Positions 1 to 6,771 of a stretch of DNA of 10,859 nucleotides are shown in pieces. Below the pieces are notes generated by a model. That model made no database searches. It saw only the letters and a list, made by a program, of their open reading frames with translations, and was not told where the DNA came from. This DNA is from an uncultured Prevotella sp. (GTDB lineage Bacteria; Bacteroidota; Bacteroidia; Bacteroidales; Bacteroidaceae). Position 1 is the stretch's first letter. Each line of letters begins with the position of its first letter. The stretch spans positions 1-10,859 of the forward strand of contig CAKPTK010000078.1 of assembly GCA_934190685.1 (NCBI GenBank), written 5' to 3'. The translations under genes and the position numbers were made by a program.

Positions 1-270
1 GACCACCACCACCTGTCTTTCAGACATCATTGGGTAACGGCGGGCCATGTCAATCACCTGCTTCGCTGTTGTGTCCGACCCGAACACGATGGACAGGTTG
101 AAGTCTTTCTCTTCCGGCTTCAGTGCGTTTTCGATGATATAGTCGGAAATTTTGTCAATGTAGTAGGGTTCGTCACCCATCAGAATATAAATCGGCAAAA
201 ACCTCTGCGCCTTCAAGTCTTTCATGATAGAGGCATACGTGGTGCCAGTTTGCTTTTTGTCGTACATCAT
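1..270 (-). CDS. holA: DNA polymerase III subunit delta (N-terminal part, cut by window edge)
   Basis: The delta subunit of the clamp loader opens the beta sliding clamp so that it can be placed on DNA at the replication fork. Only the first 90 codons are present; the gene runs out of the left edge. The translation begins MMYDKKQTGTTYASIMKDLK and continues with LPIYILMGDEPYYIDKI, which matches the family's start, where a G(D/E)EPYYID motif opens the AAA+-like domain I. It ends at ARRYPMMSERQVVVV, another conserved stretch of HolA. Two ATG codons stand side by side (268-270 and 265-267); the outer one is used here, and an in-frame TAG at 280-282 limits any longer start. It is divergent from the HsdR_N gene, a neighbourhood that I recall from Bacteroides-type genomes. 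I found no clear TAnnTTTG box for it in the spacer, so its promoter is unassigned. Confidence 0.9.
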   Translation of the reverse strand, partial: MMYDKKQTGTTYASIMKDLKAQRFLPIYILMGDEPYYIDKISDYIIENALKPEEKDFNLSIVFGSDTTAKQVIDMARRYPMMSERQVVVV

Positions 271-305
271 ATCAATCGTCTATAATTCTCGTTTTTGGAA
301 GCAAC

Positions 306-473
306 TCGATAGGTCGTCCGATATATCGAAGTTTTGGAGTCTTTTTCTTGCCATCTACATAATAAGGTGTAGCCGAAAATCCATGACAACATGGCTTTTC
401 GGGTTGCCCGTGACAAGCTATAAATCACGGCATTCACTTGACCTATGTCTATCCTTATATATAATAAGGTGTA
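306..473. repeat. Cluster of inverted repeats and a 16-base direct repeat in the holA/HsdR_N spacer
   Basis: The spacer between the divergent genes holds several hairpin-forming elements in a row. They are TCGATA/TATCGA (306-311 with 324-329), CTACA/TGTAG (355-359 with 368-372), a 13-base arm pair with one mismatch around the loop ACAA (373-385 with 390-402), and CCGTGA/TCACGG (408-413 with 425-430). A direct repeat TACATAATAAGGTGTA (356-371) recurs as TATATAATAAGGTGTA at 458-473, 102 bases on, with 15 of 16 bases identical. The elements are directly visible. Whether they form an operator, a structured transcript or a decayed small mobile repeat is unknown. Confidence 0.6.
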
Positions 474-510
474 AAAGACTGATGTAGAAAAGAATAAATC
501 AAGCTTTTAT

Positions 511-541
511 TTTGCCGTTATTCCAAATTCCACTACCTTTG
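511..541 (+). promoter_or_regulatory. Bacteroidota-type promoter for the HsdR_N-to-MBOAT gene series
   Basis: TTTG at 511-514 is followed after 19 bases by TACCTTTG at 534-541. This fits the Bacteroidota housekeeping consensus (TTTG at -33, TAnnTTTG at -7) exactly in both boxes and in spacing. Transcription would start near 547-549, leaving a leader of about 18 bases before the ATG at 566. It also rules out the longer reading frame that begins at 512 inside the promoter. Confidence 0.8.
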
Positions 542-565
542 CATCCCAAATGCAAAAGTACAAAA

Positions 566-1015
566 ATGTATCGATTAAACCTACCAAGTTATCCAATAAA
601 AATTTCGGGAACGCAGCTTAAGCCCACGATTCTAGACATTTTGCGAAGAAAATATGTGGCGCTCACTCCTGAAGAATGGGTCAGGCAGCACTTCGTGCAT
701 TATTTGATTGAGCATAAGAACTACCCCGTCTCGCTGCTTGCCAACGAGGTGAAACTGCAGGTGGGCGACAAGATTTTGCGCGCAGACAGCGTGCTCTATG
801 ACAAGCGTCTTCGCCCAAGGATGATTATGGAATACAAGGCCCCTTCCATCAAACTCACGCAAAAGGTGTTCGACCAGATTTCTGTCTACAACATGCTCTT
901 GAAAGTAGACTATCTCATCGTGAGCAACGGCATGGAAAGCTACTGCTGCAAGATGGACTACGAACACCAGTCATACGCCTTCCTGCAAGACATTCCGGAC
1001 TATCATAATATTTGA
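566..1015 (+). CDS. Standalone HsdR_N (type I restriction enzyme R N-terminal) domain protein
   Basis: This 149-residue protein consists almost entirely of the HSDR_N domain, the PD-(D/E)XK nuclease fold that forms the N-terminus of type I restriction HsdR subunits. The translocase helicase and the rest of the restriction system are absent. Candidate active-site residues are visible: Glu61, Asp74 in LRADSVLYD, and the pair Glu89/Lys91 in MIMEYKAP. The stretch ALTPEEWVRQHFVHYLIEHK at residues 32-51 is the family's typical N-terminal helix region, and DYLIVSNG at 115-122 is its core strand. The start at 566 is chosen because the promoter's transcription start falls near 548; the 18-codon extension to 512 would lie in the promoter. 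The gene next door is holA. The cellular role of these lone proteins is not known to me; a DNA-repair or replication-linked nuclease is possible but is inference. Confidence 0.85.
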   Translation: MYRLNLPSYPIKISGTQLKPTILDILRRKYVALTPEEWVRQHFVHYLIEHKNYPVSLLANEVKLQVGDKILRADSVLYDKRLRPRMIMEYKAPSIKLTQKVFDQISVYNMLLKVDYLIVSNGMESYCCKMDYEHQSYAFLQDIPDYHNI

Positions 1016-1066
1016 CAAAAGACAAGATACTTATTAGGTAATAATATTCAACAAAACATACAAGAC

Positions 1067-1858
1067 ATGGCTTTAGGTAAATGGATTGGAGGATTCCTGG
1101 GATTCATCACAGCAGGTCCGTTAGGAGTTTTGGCCGGCATCGTGCTCGGTTCGCTTTTTGACAAGGCGCTCGACGCTGTCAACACGCCTGACAATGACGT
1201 GTTCAACAACCAGTACCGTGAAACCGAAGGGCAGCGAAACTCATTCTTCTTCTCTCTTCTTGTGCTCGCCGCCTATGTAATCAAGGCAGACGGAAGAATC
1301 ATGCACTCGGAAATGGAGTGCGTAAGAAGATTTCTGCGCAACAATTTCGGCCTTGCAGCCGAACAGCAAGGCAATGAGATATTACTCAAAATCTTTGAGG
1401 AACAGAAGAAGATGGACGCACGCCAACCGGGAGCTTTCAGAAACGCCGTGATGCAAAGCGGTCAGCAGATTGCCCACAACATGGACTACAGCCAACGGCT
1501 GCAGTTGCTCAACTTCCTCGCCATGATCGCACAAGCCGACGGATACGTAAGCGACGAGGAAATGGATGCCATCAGGCAAATAGCCAACGCCATGCAGTTG
1601 AGTCCGCAAGAGGTGGATTCCATCTTCAACTTGGACCATGAGGACTTGGCATCCGCCTACAAGGTGCTTGAAATTTCCTCCTCCGCCACAGACGAAGAGG
1701 TGAAAGCCGCCTACCGTAAGATGGCGCTCAAGCACCACCCCGACCGCGTCGCCACTCTCGGAGAAGAGGTGAGGAAAGCGGCGGAAAAGAAATTCCAAGA
1801 AATCAACGAAGCCAAGGAACGCATCTATAAAGCCCGAGGCATCAGACAAACTATTTGA
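1067..1858 (+). CDS. djlA: DjlA-like membrane-anchored TerB/J-domain co-chaperone
   Basis: The 263-residue product has the DjlA architecture and almost the same length as E. coli DjlA (about 271). A glycine-rich hydrophobic N-terminus (residues 3-30, KWIGGFLGFITAGPLGVLAG) should place it in the inner membrane with the bulk in the cytoplasm. A TerB-type helical domain spans about residues 55-190. It carries two acidic ADG motifs (KADGRI at 73-78 and QADGYV at 156-161) that resemble paired metal-binding sites. A C-terminal J domain (about 195-258) has the HPD triad at 224-226, which stimulates the ATPase of DnaK. It starts 51 bases after the HsdR_N gene and no promoter box is evident in the gap, so cotranscription is likely. 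Its clients are unknown; one inference is that it assists the folding or turnover of membrane or envelope proteins made nearby. Confidence 0.88.
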   Translation: MALGKWIGGFLGFITAGPLGVLAGIVLGSLFDKALDAVNTPDNDVFNNQYRETEGQRNSFFFSLLVLAAYVIKADGRIMHSEMECVRRFLRNNFGLAAEQQGNEILLKIFEEQKKMDARQPGAFRNAVMQSGQQIAHNMDYSQRLQLLNFLAMIAQADGYVSDEEMDAIRQIANAMQLSPQEVDSIFNLDHEDLASAYKVLEISSSATDEEVKAAYRKMALKHHPDRVATLGEEVRKAAEKKFQEINEAKERIYKARGIRQTI

Positions 1859-1895
1859 CACAGGATAATACATTTTTAAAACTTACACGTAAACA

Positions 1896-3257
1896 ATGAA
1901 CAATTCAGCACGTACCTTTACATTGGTCGCCATCATCACGTCTCTGCTGCTGTTCATGCACCTGCTGCCCACCATCACCGTGAGCGGTACAGAGCTGCGC
2001 CCCGTCAACATTCTGAGCGAGGTGATCAAGCCCCAAGAGACCAAGGAAACAGACATCATCCCCAAACCCATACCGCCCAAGCGCGTGGCACAGGCTTCTA
2101 GTTCCACTCCGCAAAAGCCGAAGGTGAAAAAGCCACATCCAGGCGTGACCGAGATTGACGACTACGGTTCCACAGCCCCTGAAATGAACCATTTCTATGC
2201 CGCCCTGAAAAACCGCAAGCATCTCAACCGCCCCGTGCGCATCGCCTACTATGGCGACTCGTTCATCGAGGGCGATATCCTCACCTGTGACTTGCGGGAA
2301 ATGCTGCAACAGAAATTCGGCGGCGTCGGACCAGGTTGGGTGGACTGCGGGAATACCTTTATCAAAAACCGCCGCACCATCTCGCAGCAATTCAGTGGAC
2401 TGACCGAGCACGAGGTGGTGAAAAAGCCCTACAACCATGCACTTGAAGGCATCAGCCAACGCTACACCAACGTGAGTGAAGGGGCACAAGTGACCAACAA
2501 GGGAACGAAATACAAGCCACTCACCGCCACTTGGACCAGTGCCCAAATCTATTTCAGAACCAACGGTGGATTCAATCTTCTGACCTCTGTCAATGGAGGT
2601 GCCGCCGAGACTTCCGCCATTTCCGGCTCCAGCGAGGTGCAACAACACGAAACGGTCGGCAACATGAGCAGCATCAAATACCAGTTCCGCAGTGTCAGCT
2701 CCGGCACGCTTGCCTATGGCATCGCCCTCGAAGGCCGCCAAGGTGTGACGCTCGACAACTTCAGTATGCGTGGCTCCGCCGGTTTCACCCTCGCCAACAT
2801 TCCCCTGCACACGATGAAAGAGTTTGCCAAGCTCCGTCCCTATGACCTCATCATCCTCCATTTCGGACTTAACGTGGTGAACAGCCGCAATACTTCCGCC
2901 ATTTACAAGAACTATGCCAACCGCATGAAAAAGGTGGTGGAACTGATGAGACAAGCTTATCCACATGCCAGCATCCTCGTGGTCAGCGTGCCTGACCGGG
3001 ACGAGCGCACCGCTTCGGGCATCACCACCATGCGCGGTGTGGAGGAACTCGGTGCCTACCAGAAATTGATGGCCTCGCAAACAGGCGCAGCCTTCTTCGA
3101 CCTCTACAAGGCCATGGGCGGAAAAGGCAGCATGAAGAAACTCGTGGACCGCAACATGGCCAACAAAGACTACACCCACCTGTCATATGGGGGTGGTAAG
3201 GTGGTAGCCACCGCCTTCTTCAAGTCGCTCATGGCTGGATATGAAGAATACAATTGA
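1896..3257 (+). CDS. SGNH/GDSL-family hydrolase or acyltransferase, membrane-anchored, partner of the MBOAT protein
   Basis: The 453-residue protein begins with a hydrophobic segment (residues 7-26), followed by a Pro/Lys-rich linker (about 45-83). This suggests an inner-membrane anchor with a periplasmic catalytic domain. The SGNH blocks are visible in order: block I GDSFIEGD with the nucleophile Ser122, a Gly in SMRGSAG (290-296), block III HFGLNVVN with Asn326, and block V DYTHLS with Asp425 and His428. Between blocks I and II, about residues 150-285 look like an inserted beta-rich domain (ATWTSAQIYFRTNGGFN). In alginate and related O-acetylation systems an SGNH protein (AlgJ/AlgX type) receives the acyl group delivered by an MBOAT protein and places it on a polysaccharide. 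The MBOAT gene starts only 21 bases downstream, which supports that job here. The acceptor polymer is unknown, and an esterase role cannot be excluded. Confidence 0.85.
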   Translation: MNNSARTFTLVAIITSLLLFMHLLPTITVSGTELRPVNILSEVIKPQETKETDIIPKPIPPKRVAQASSSTPQKPKVKKPHPGVTEIDDYGSTAPEMNHFYAALKNRKHLNRPVRIAYYGDSFIEGDILTCDLREMLQQKFGGVGPGWVDCGNTFIKNRRTISQQFSGLTEHEVVKKPYNHALEGISQRYTNVSEGAQVTNKGTKYKPLTATWTSAQIYFRTNGGFNLLTSVNGGAAETSAISGSSEVQQHETVGNMSSIKYQFRSVSSGTLAYGIALEGRQGVTLDNFSMRGSAGFTLANIPLHTMKEFAKLRPYDLIILHFGLNVVNSRNTSAIYKNYANRMKKVVELMRQAYPHASILVVSVPDRDERTASGITTMRGVEELGAYQKLMASQTGAAFFDLYKAMGGKGSMKKLVDRNMANKDYTHLSYGGGKVVATAFFKSLMAGYEEYN

Positions 3258-3278
3258 CTCTAAGAACACGATAGAACG

Positions 3279-4772
3279 ATGAACGCAAACAGTGATATCC
3301 TCACAAACCTCATCCACACCCTCAGCTACAATCCTCAAGAACCCATGATTTTCAGCAGCGGAACTTTTCTGCTGTTGTTCCTGGGATTCTCGTTTGTCTA
3401 CATGCTCCTGCAGAAGCGGTTCAATGCCCGCCTGCTCTTCGTGACTCTCTTTTCCTATTACTTCTATTACAAGAGCAGCGGCATGTATTTCTTCCTGCTC
3501 GCCGTGGTCACCGCGTCCGACTTCTACATCGCACGTGCCATCGACCGCAACCGCGACAACCGCACGCTCAGCAAACGGCTCGTCACGCTCAGTCTTCTGA
3601 TTGACCTCGGACTGCTCGGCTATTTTAAATACACCAATTTCTTCGCAGGCATGATTGCCCAGATGTTCGGTCACAACTTCCAGCCCTGGGACATCTTCCT
3701 GCCTGTAGGTATCAGCTTCTTCACTTTCCAAAGCATGAGCTACACCATCGACGTGTATCGCGGCAGTTTGAAACCGCTGCCCAATCTGCTCCAATATGCT
3801 TTCTACGTGTCGTTCTTCCCGCAGCTCGTCGCCGGCCCTATCGTCCGTGCGAGTGATTTCGCCCCACAAATCAGCAAGCCTTTGCGCATCACACGCATGA
3901 TGTTCGCCCAGGGTGTATACTTCATCATCATCGGACTGTTCAAGAAGGCCGTCATCAGCGACTATATCTCGCTCAACTTTGTCGACCGCATCTTCGACAA
4001 CCCCAATCTCTATTCAGGACTCGAGAATCTGCTCGGTGTATATGGCTACGCCATGCAAATCTATTGCGATTTCAGCGGCTACAGCGACATGGCCATCGGC
4101 ATCGCACTGCTGCTGGGTTTCCACTTCCCCATCAACTTCAACGCCCCTTACCGCAGTACGAGCATCACCGACTTCTGGCGTCGTTGGCACATCTCGCTCT
4201 CCACATGGATTCGCGACTACATCTACATCTCGCTCGGAGGCAACCGCAAAGGCAAGTGCCGCCAATACGTGAACCTCATCATCACGATGCTCCTCGGCGG
4301 ACTGTGGCACGGCGCGAGCCTCAACTTCGTTTTTTGGGGAGGAATGCACGGCGCCGCCCTTGCCCTGCACAAGTATTTCAGTCAGGAAATCCTGCACCAC
4401 GACAAGCACTATGAACCGACAGGCTGGCGCAAGTGGGCGGCCATTTTCTTGACGTTCCACTTCGTGTGTCTCGCTTGGATTTTCTTCCGCAACTCCACCT
4501 TTGCCGGAAGTTGGCTGATGCTCCAGCAAATCTTCACGGATTTCCATCCAGAACTGCTGTTCCAAGTGCTCGATGGCTACAAATACATCTTTATGCTCAT
4601 GGCATTCGGCTACGTGAGCCACTATCTGCCAGACAGTTGGCAGAACGGACTCATCCGTGCCATCAGCAAGACCAACGTTGTGGTATGTGCCCTGCTTATC
4701 ACCGCCGTCATCTACATGGTCATCCAAGTGAAGAGCAGCGGCATCCAGCCCTTCATCTACTTCCAGTTCTGA
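3279..4772 (+). CDS. MBOAT-family O-acyltransferase (AlgI/PatA-like)
   Basis: The 497-residue polytopic inner-membrane protein is full length for the AlgI group. It should move acyl groups, usually acetyl, from a cytoplasmic donor through the membrane for transfer to an extracytoplasmic glycan. Hallmarks in order are YFKYTNFF (115-122), LPVGISFFTFQSMSYTIDVY (141-160), FPQLVAGPIVR (180-190), YCDFSGYSDMAIG (262-274), the TDFWRRWHISLSTWIRDY block with His304, and LLGGLWHGAS (339-348), where His344 is the expected catalytic residue. Many hydrophobic stretches surround these motifs. The start at 3279 is used because homologues I recall have a similar short leader before PMIFSSGTF; a start at Met23 (3345) is possible but less likely. 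It is the last gene of the rightward series and is followed by a strong terminator. The pair with the SGNH gene resembles AlgI with AlgJ/AlgX, but no alginate or capsule genes lie in the window. Confidence 0.93.
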   Translation: MNANSDILTNLIHTLSYNPQEPMIFSSGTFLLLFLGFSFVYMLLQKRFNARLLFVTLFSYYFYYKSSGMYFFLLAVVTASDFYIARAIDRNRDNRTLSKRLVTLSLLIDLGLLGYFKYTNFFAGMIAQMFGHNFQPWDIFLPVGISFFTFQSMSYTIDVYRGSLKPLPNLLQYAFYVSFFPQLVAGPIVRASDFAPQISKPLRITRMMFAQGVYFIIIGLFKKAVISDYISLNFVDRIFDNPNLYSGLENLLGVYGYAMQIYCDFSGYSDMAIGIALLLGFHFPINFNAPYRSTSITDFWRRWHISLSTWIRDYIYISLGGNRKGKCRQYVNLIITMLLGGLWHGASLNFVFWGGMHGAALALHKYFSQEILHHDKHYEPTGWRKWAAIFLTFHFVCLAWIFFRNSTFAGSWLMLQQIFTDFHPELLFQVLDGYKYIFMLMAFGYVSHYLPDSWQNGLIRAISKTNVVVCALLITAVIYMVIQVKSSGIQPFIYFQF

Positions 4773-4812
4773 CACGTTTGCAGACTCACATTCCACAATA
4801 ATACACATTACA

Positions 4813-4848
4813 AAAAATCCCATGCCTCAAATTCGGCATGGGATTTTT
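4813..4848 (+). terminator. Intrinsic terminator after the MBOAT gene, probably bidirectional
   Basis: A perfect 14-bp inverted repeat (AAAAATCCCATGCC at 4813-4826 with its complement at 4835-4848) closes around an 8-base loop. The right arm ends in TTTTT and is followed by the AT-rich ATATAT. The left arm begins with AAAAA, so the hairpin also has a T tract on the minus strand and could stop leftward transcripts coming from the reductase remnant. Confidence 0.85.
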
Positions 4849-4906
4849 ATATATTGGGCTTGCCACTTTCTCTGATACAAAAACTAATTACCCTTTTGTT
4901 TCTCGC

Positions 4907-5006
4907 TTGCCCAAAATTAGTACATCTGCCTGGGCATCGGTTGCCCACCGCCTGGGCATCCATTGCCCACTGCCTTGGACCATCTTGGGCAAAGCCTGTT
5001 CTGCCC
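4907..5006. repeat. Cluster of TGGGCA/TGCCCA palindromes with 22-base tandem copies
   Basis: Two adjacent 22-base units (4928-4949 and 4950-4971) share GCCTGGGCATC...TTGCCCAC. Each contains the palindrome TGGGCA, five bases, TGCCCA (4931-4947 and 4953-4969). A degenerate third unit starts at 4972 (GCCTTGGACC). Further half-sites are TTGCCCA at 4907-4913 and GGGCA/TGCCC at 4987-4991 with 5002-5006. The cluster lies between convergent genes, after the terminator and just downstream of the reductase stop. Short frames through it give low-complexity peptides and do not look like genes. The function is unknown. Confidence 0.65.
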
Positions 5007-5036
5007 GACAAAAGACTTACTAAAACTTCTCATCCA

Positions 5037-5669
5037 TCACACATTGTGCTCCCAAACCATAAACTGCTCAACCATAGCCGGTTCATAGTGAGAGAAGAAG
5101 AGACTGTGTTTCATGTCGAGATCAGCAATTCTTTGCATTTCCGCATCGTTGAGCGTGAAGTCAAAAACATCTATGTTCTGCTCCATGCGCTCACGGTGTG
5201 TGCTCTTGGGAATCACCACCACGCCACGCTGCAACAGATAGCGCAGAGCCACTTGTGCCACAGATTTGCCATGTGCTTCACCGACACTCTTCAGCGTAGG
5301 ATTGGTAAAGAAATCGTTTTTCCCTTCAGCGAAAGGTCCCCACGACATAATCTGACAAACATCTTTCTTCATGTAATCCATCTGTAGTTTCCTGAGACTC
5401 TCCAAGATAGATTCATAAGCTTTCTCCTCACCAGCATTGCAAATCCATATCTTGGTAACGATAAACAAGTCTTCACGGGGAACGCCGCATTTCTTGACTG
5501 CATTGCCTACTCCTTCCTCGTTGTGATAGGCTTGTGCCGTGTCAATGAGTCTGTAGCCAGAACTGATGGCATCAAGCACACAGCGTTCGCATTCTTTAGG
5601 GTCCACTTGATAGACACCATAGCCCAGTTGGGGCATTTTCACCCCATTGTTCAATGTTACGTATTCCAT
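5037..5669 (-). pseudogene. Aldo/keto reductase with a large in-frame internal deletion
   Basis: The frame reads as an NAD(P)H-dependent aldo/keto reductase, a cytoplasmic TIM-barrel enzyme that reduces aldehydes and ketones. It is only 210 residues long, against about 280 for the family. The N-terminal half is normal: LNNGVKMPQLGYGVYQ, then GYRLIDTAQAYHNEEGVGNA with Asp43 and Tyr48 of the catalytic tetrad, and IVTKIW with Lys73. The C-terminal part is also normal, with QIMSWGPFAEGKN and the cofactor-binding VVVIPKSTHRERMEQN. Between LRKLQMDY (92-99) and MKKDVCQIMSW (100-110) about 70 residues are missing. They would normally hold the IHQP motif with the catalytic His, the VSNF strand and the NQVE segment. 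The junction is near 5370-5372. There is no frameshift or stop, so a protein may still be made, but an intact barrel and normal catalysis are unlikely. The start at 5669 fits the family N-terminus and follows a promoter box at 5703-5710; the frame extension to 5861 would run through that box. Confidence 0.8.
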
Positions 5670-5702
5670 ATATAATCTCGGTTTTGTTGATGTTTCCGAT
5701 TG

Positions 5703-5710
5703 CAAAATTA
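5703..5710 (-). promoter_or_regulatory. Putative -7 box for the aldo/keto reductase remnant
   Basis: Read on the minus strand the sequence is TAATTTTG, a full match to the Bacteroidota TAnnTTTG box. It would give a leader of about 27 bases before the ATG at 5669. No clear TTTG lies at the expected -33 distance, so strength is doubtful. The region just upstream (about 5711-5785) is strongly purine-rich on the minus strand. Confidence 0.5.
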
Positions 5711-5840
5711 AGGAAAAAATAGAACTTCCATTATTCTTTATTCCTTTCTTTATTACACCTTTTACGTTTTTTACACCCCTGATTACATATTCCTCTTCTA
5801 ACAGTCCCCGGCTCTCCAGACAGTCCAATATATGAAACAC

Positions 5841-5882
5841 AGACGTCCCCATGCAAAGCAAGCGCTTCGCATGGGGACGTCT
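5841..5882 (-). terminator. Hairpin terminator of the Nif3/zinc-ribbon operon
   Basis: A perfect 14-bp inverted repeat (AGACGTCCCCATGC at 5841-5854 with its complement at 5869-5882) encloses an inner AAGC/GCTT stem (5856-5859 with 5864-5867). It lies 55 bases past the stop of the zinc-ribbon gene on the minus strand. The following minus-strand bases (GTGTTTCATATATTG) are only moderately T-rich, so its efficiency is uncertain. Confidence 0.7.
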
Positions 5883-5937
5883 TTCTATCTACAGGGCCCC
5901 AACCTATCCGGCTGCAGCCCATCACATGGTCTGAGGA

Positions 5938-6762
5938 TTATTCCTCTCCTTCAGCATCACGCTTACGGATGGCACGTTTGCGCTTAGGCTTCTCCTCTAC
6001 AGGAGTATCCACCTTCACACCTGCCAACTCGGGGTCTATCATGATACGTCCGCAATATTCGCACACGATAATCTTCTTGTGCATCTTGATGTCGAGCTGA
6101 CGCTGTGGTGGAATCTTGTTGAAGCAACCGCCACAGGCATCACGCTGCACGTAGACGATGCCGAGACCATTGCGGGCATTCTTGCGGATGCGCTGGAAAC
6201 TGGTGAGCAGGCGAGGCTCGATTTTGGTCTCAAGCTCACTGGCCTTCACCTTCAGTTTCTCCTCTTCATCACGTGTTTCCTGCATGATTTCCTCCAGTTC
6301 CGCCTTCTTCTCTGTCAGCGCCTTGTTGCGGTCTTCGATGAGTTCCTCGCTTTTGACGAGTTCCTTCTTCTTCTCTTCCACCTTGACAAGAGCCTCCTTG
6401 ATTTTCTTGTTGCAGAGCTCGATTTCGAGGTTTTGGAACTCTATCTCCTTGGTGAGCGTGTCATACTCGCGATTGTTCTTCACGTCATCGAGCTGCTTCT
6501 TGTATCTCTCCACACTGGCCTGAGCTTCCTCAATCTCGTGTTTCTTCTGATTCACAGCGTCCTGGAACTCCTGGATTTCGTTTGAGATATTGTTCACACG
6601 CGTGTTCAATCCCTGGATTTCGTCCTCCAAGTCTTGCACTTCAAGTGGCAACTCGCCTCTCACGGCACGCTTCTCGTCAATCGCAGAGAGTGTGGTCTGC
6701 AACTGATAAAGAGTCTTCAGTTTCTCTTCTACTGACAATTCTGTAGGATTCTTCTTTACCAT
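5938..6762 (-). CDS. Coiled-coil protein with C-terminal C4-type zinc ribbon (zf-RING_7/DUF164 family)
   Basis: This is a 274-residue cytoplasmic protein. Residues about 10-185 form a long, highly charged coiled coil (EEIMQETRDEEEKLKVKASE and similar) containing the family signature NNREYDTLTKEIE (96-108). The zinc ribbon has two CxxC knuckles: Cys210/Cys213 in DACGGCF and Cys234/Cys237 in VCEYCGR. A basic and acidic tail (KPKRKRAIRKRDAEGEE) ends the protein. Members are widespread in bacteria and are thought to bind nucleic acid or act as adaptors, but no reaction is established to my knowledge. The gene starts 9 bases after the Nif3-family gene, so the two are almost certainly cotranscribed and translationally close; this pairing is a familiar one in Bacteroidales. 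The zinc site is complete and nothing is truncated. Confidence 0.9.
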   Translation of the reverse strand: MVKKNPTELSVEEKLKTLYQLQTTLSAIDEKRAVRGELPLEVQDLEDEIQGLNTRVNNISNEIQEFQDAVNQKKHEIEEAQASVERYKKQLDDVKNNREYDTLTKEIEFQNLEIELCNKKIKEALVKVEEKKKELVKSEELIEDRNKALTEKKAELEEIMQETRDEEEKLKVKASELETKIEPRLLTSFQRIRKNARNGLGIVYVQRDACGGCFNKIPPQRQLDIKMHKKIIVCEYCGRIMIDPELAGVKVDTPVEEKPKRKRAIRKRDAEGEE

Positions 6763-6771
6763 AGTTATGTT

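Noticed and set aside
224..487. Small rightward frame of 87 codons with a repeated YIIRC peptide
   Set aside because: It overlaps the start of holA on the other strand, crosses the hairpin cluster, and its peptide repeat simply reflects the 102-base (34-codon) direct DNA repeat. There is no family resemblance.
566..1015. Part of a type I restriction-modification or other defence system
   Set aside because: No HsdM, HsdS, helicase or other defence gene lies nearby; the neighbours are replication and envelope genes.
1905..3179. Long leftward frame of 424 codons opposite the SGNH gene
   Set aside because: It is an antisense shadow: the plus-strand frame carries all SGNH motifs while this one has no recognisable domain.
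4907..5006. CRISPR-like array
   Set aside because: The units abut without spacers, number only two to three, and no cas gene is present.
4838..5387. Two rightward frames through the palindrome cluster and into the reductase
   Set aside because: They start inside or next to the terminator, read low-complexity peptide through the palindromes, and run antisense to the reductase gene.
5670..5861. 64-residue N-terminal extension of the reductase frame
   Set aside because: It contains the likely promoter box at 5703-5710, overlaps the terminator hairpin at 5841-5882, and has no family similarity.
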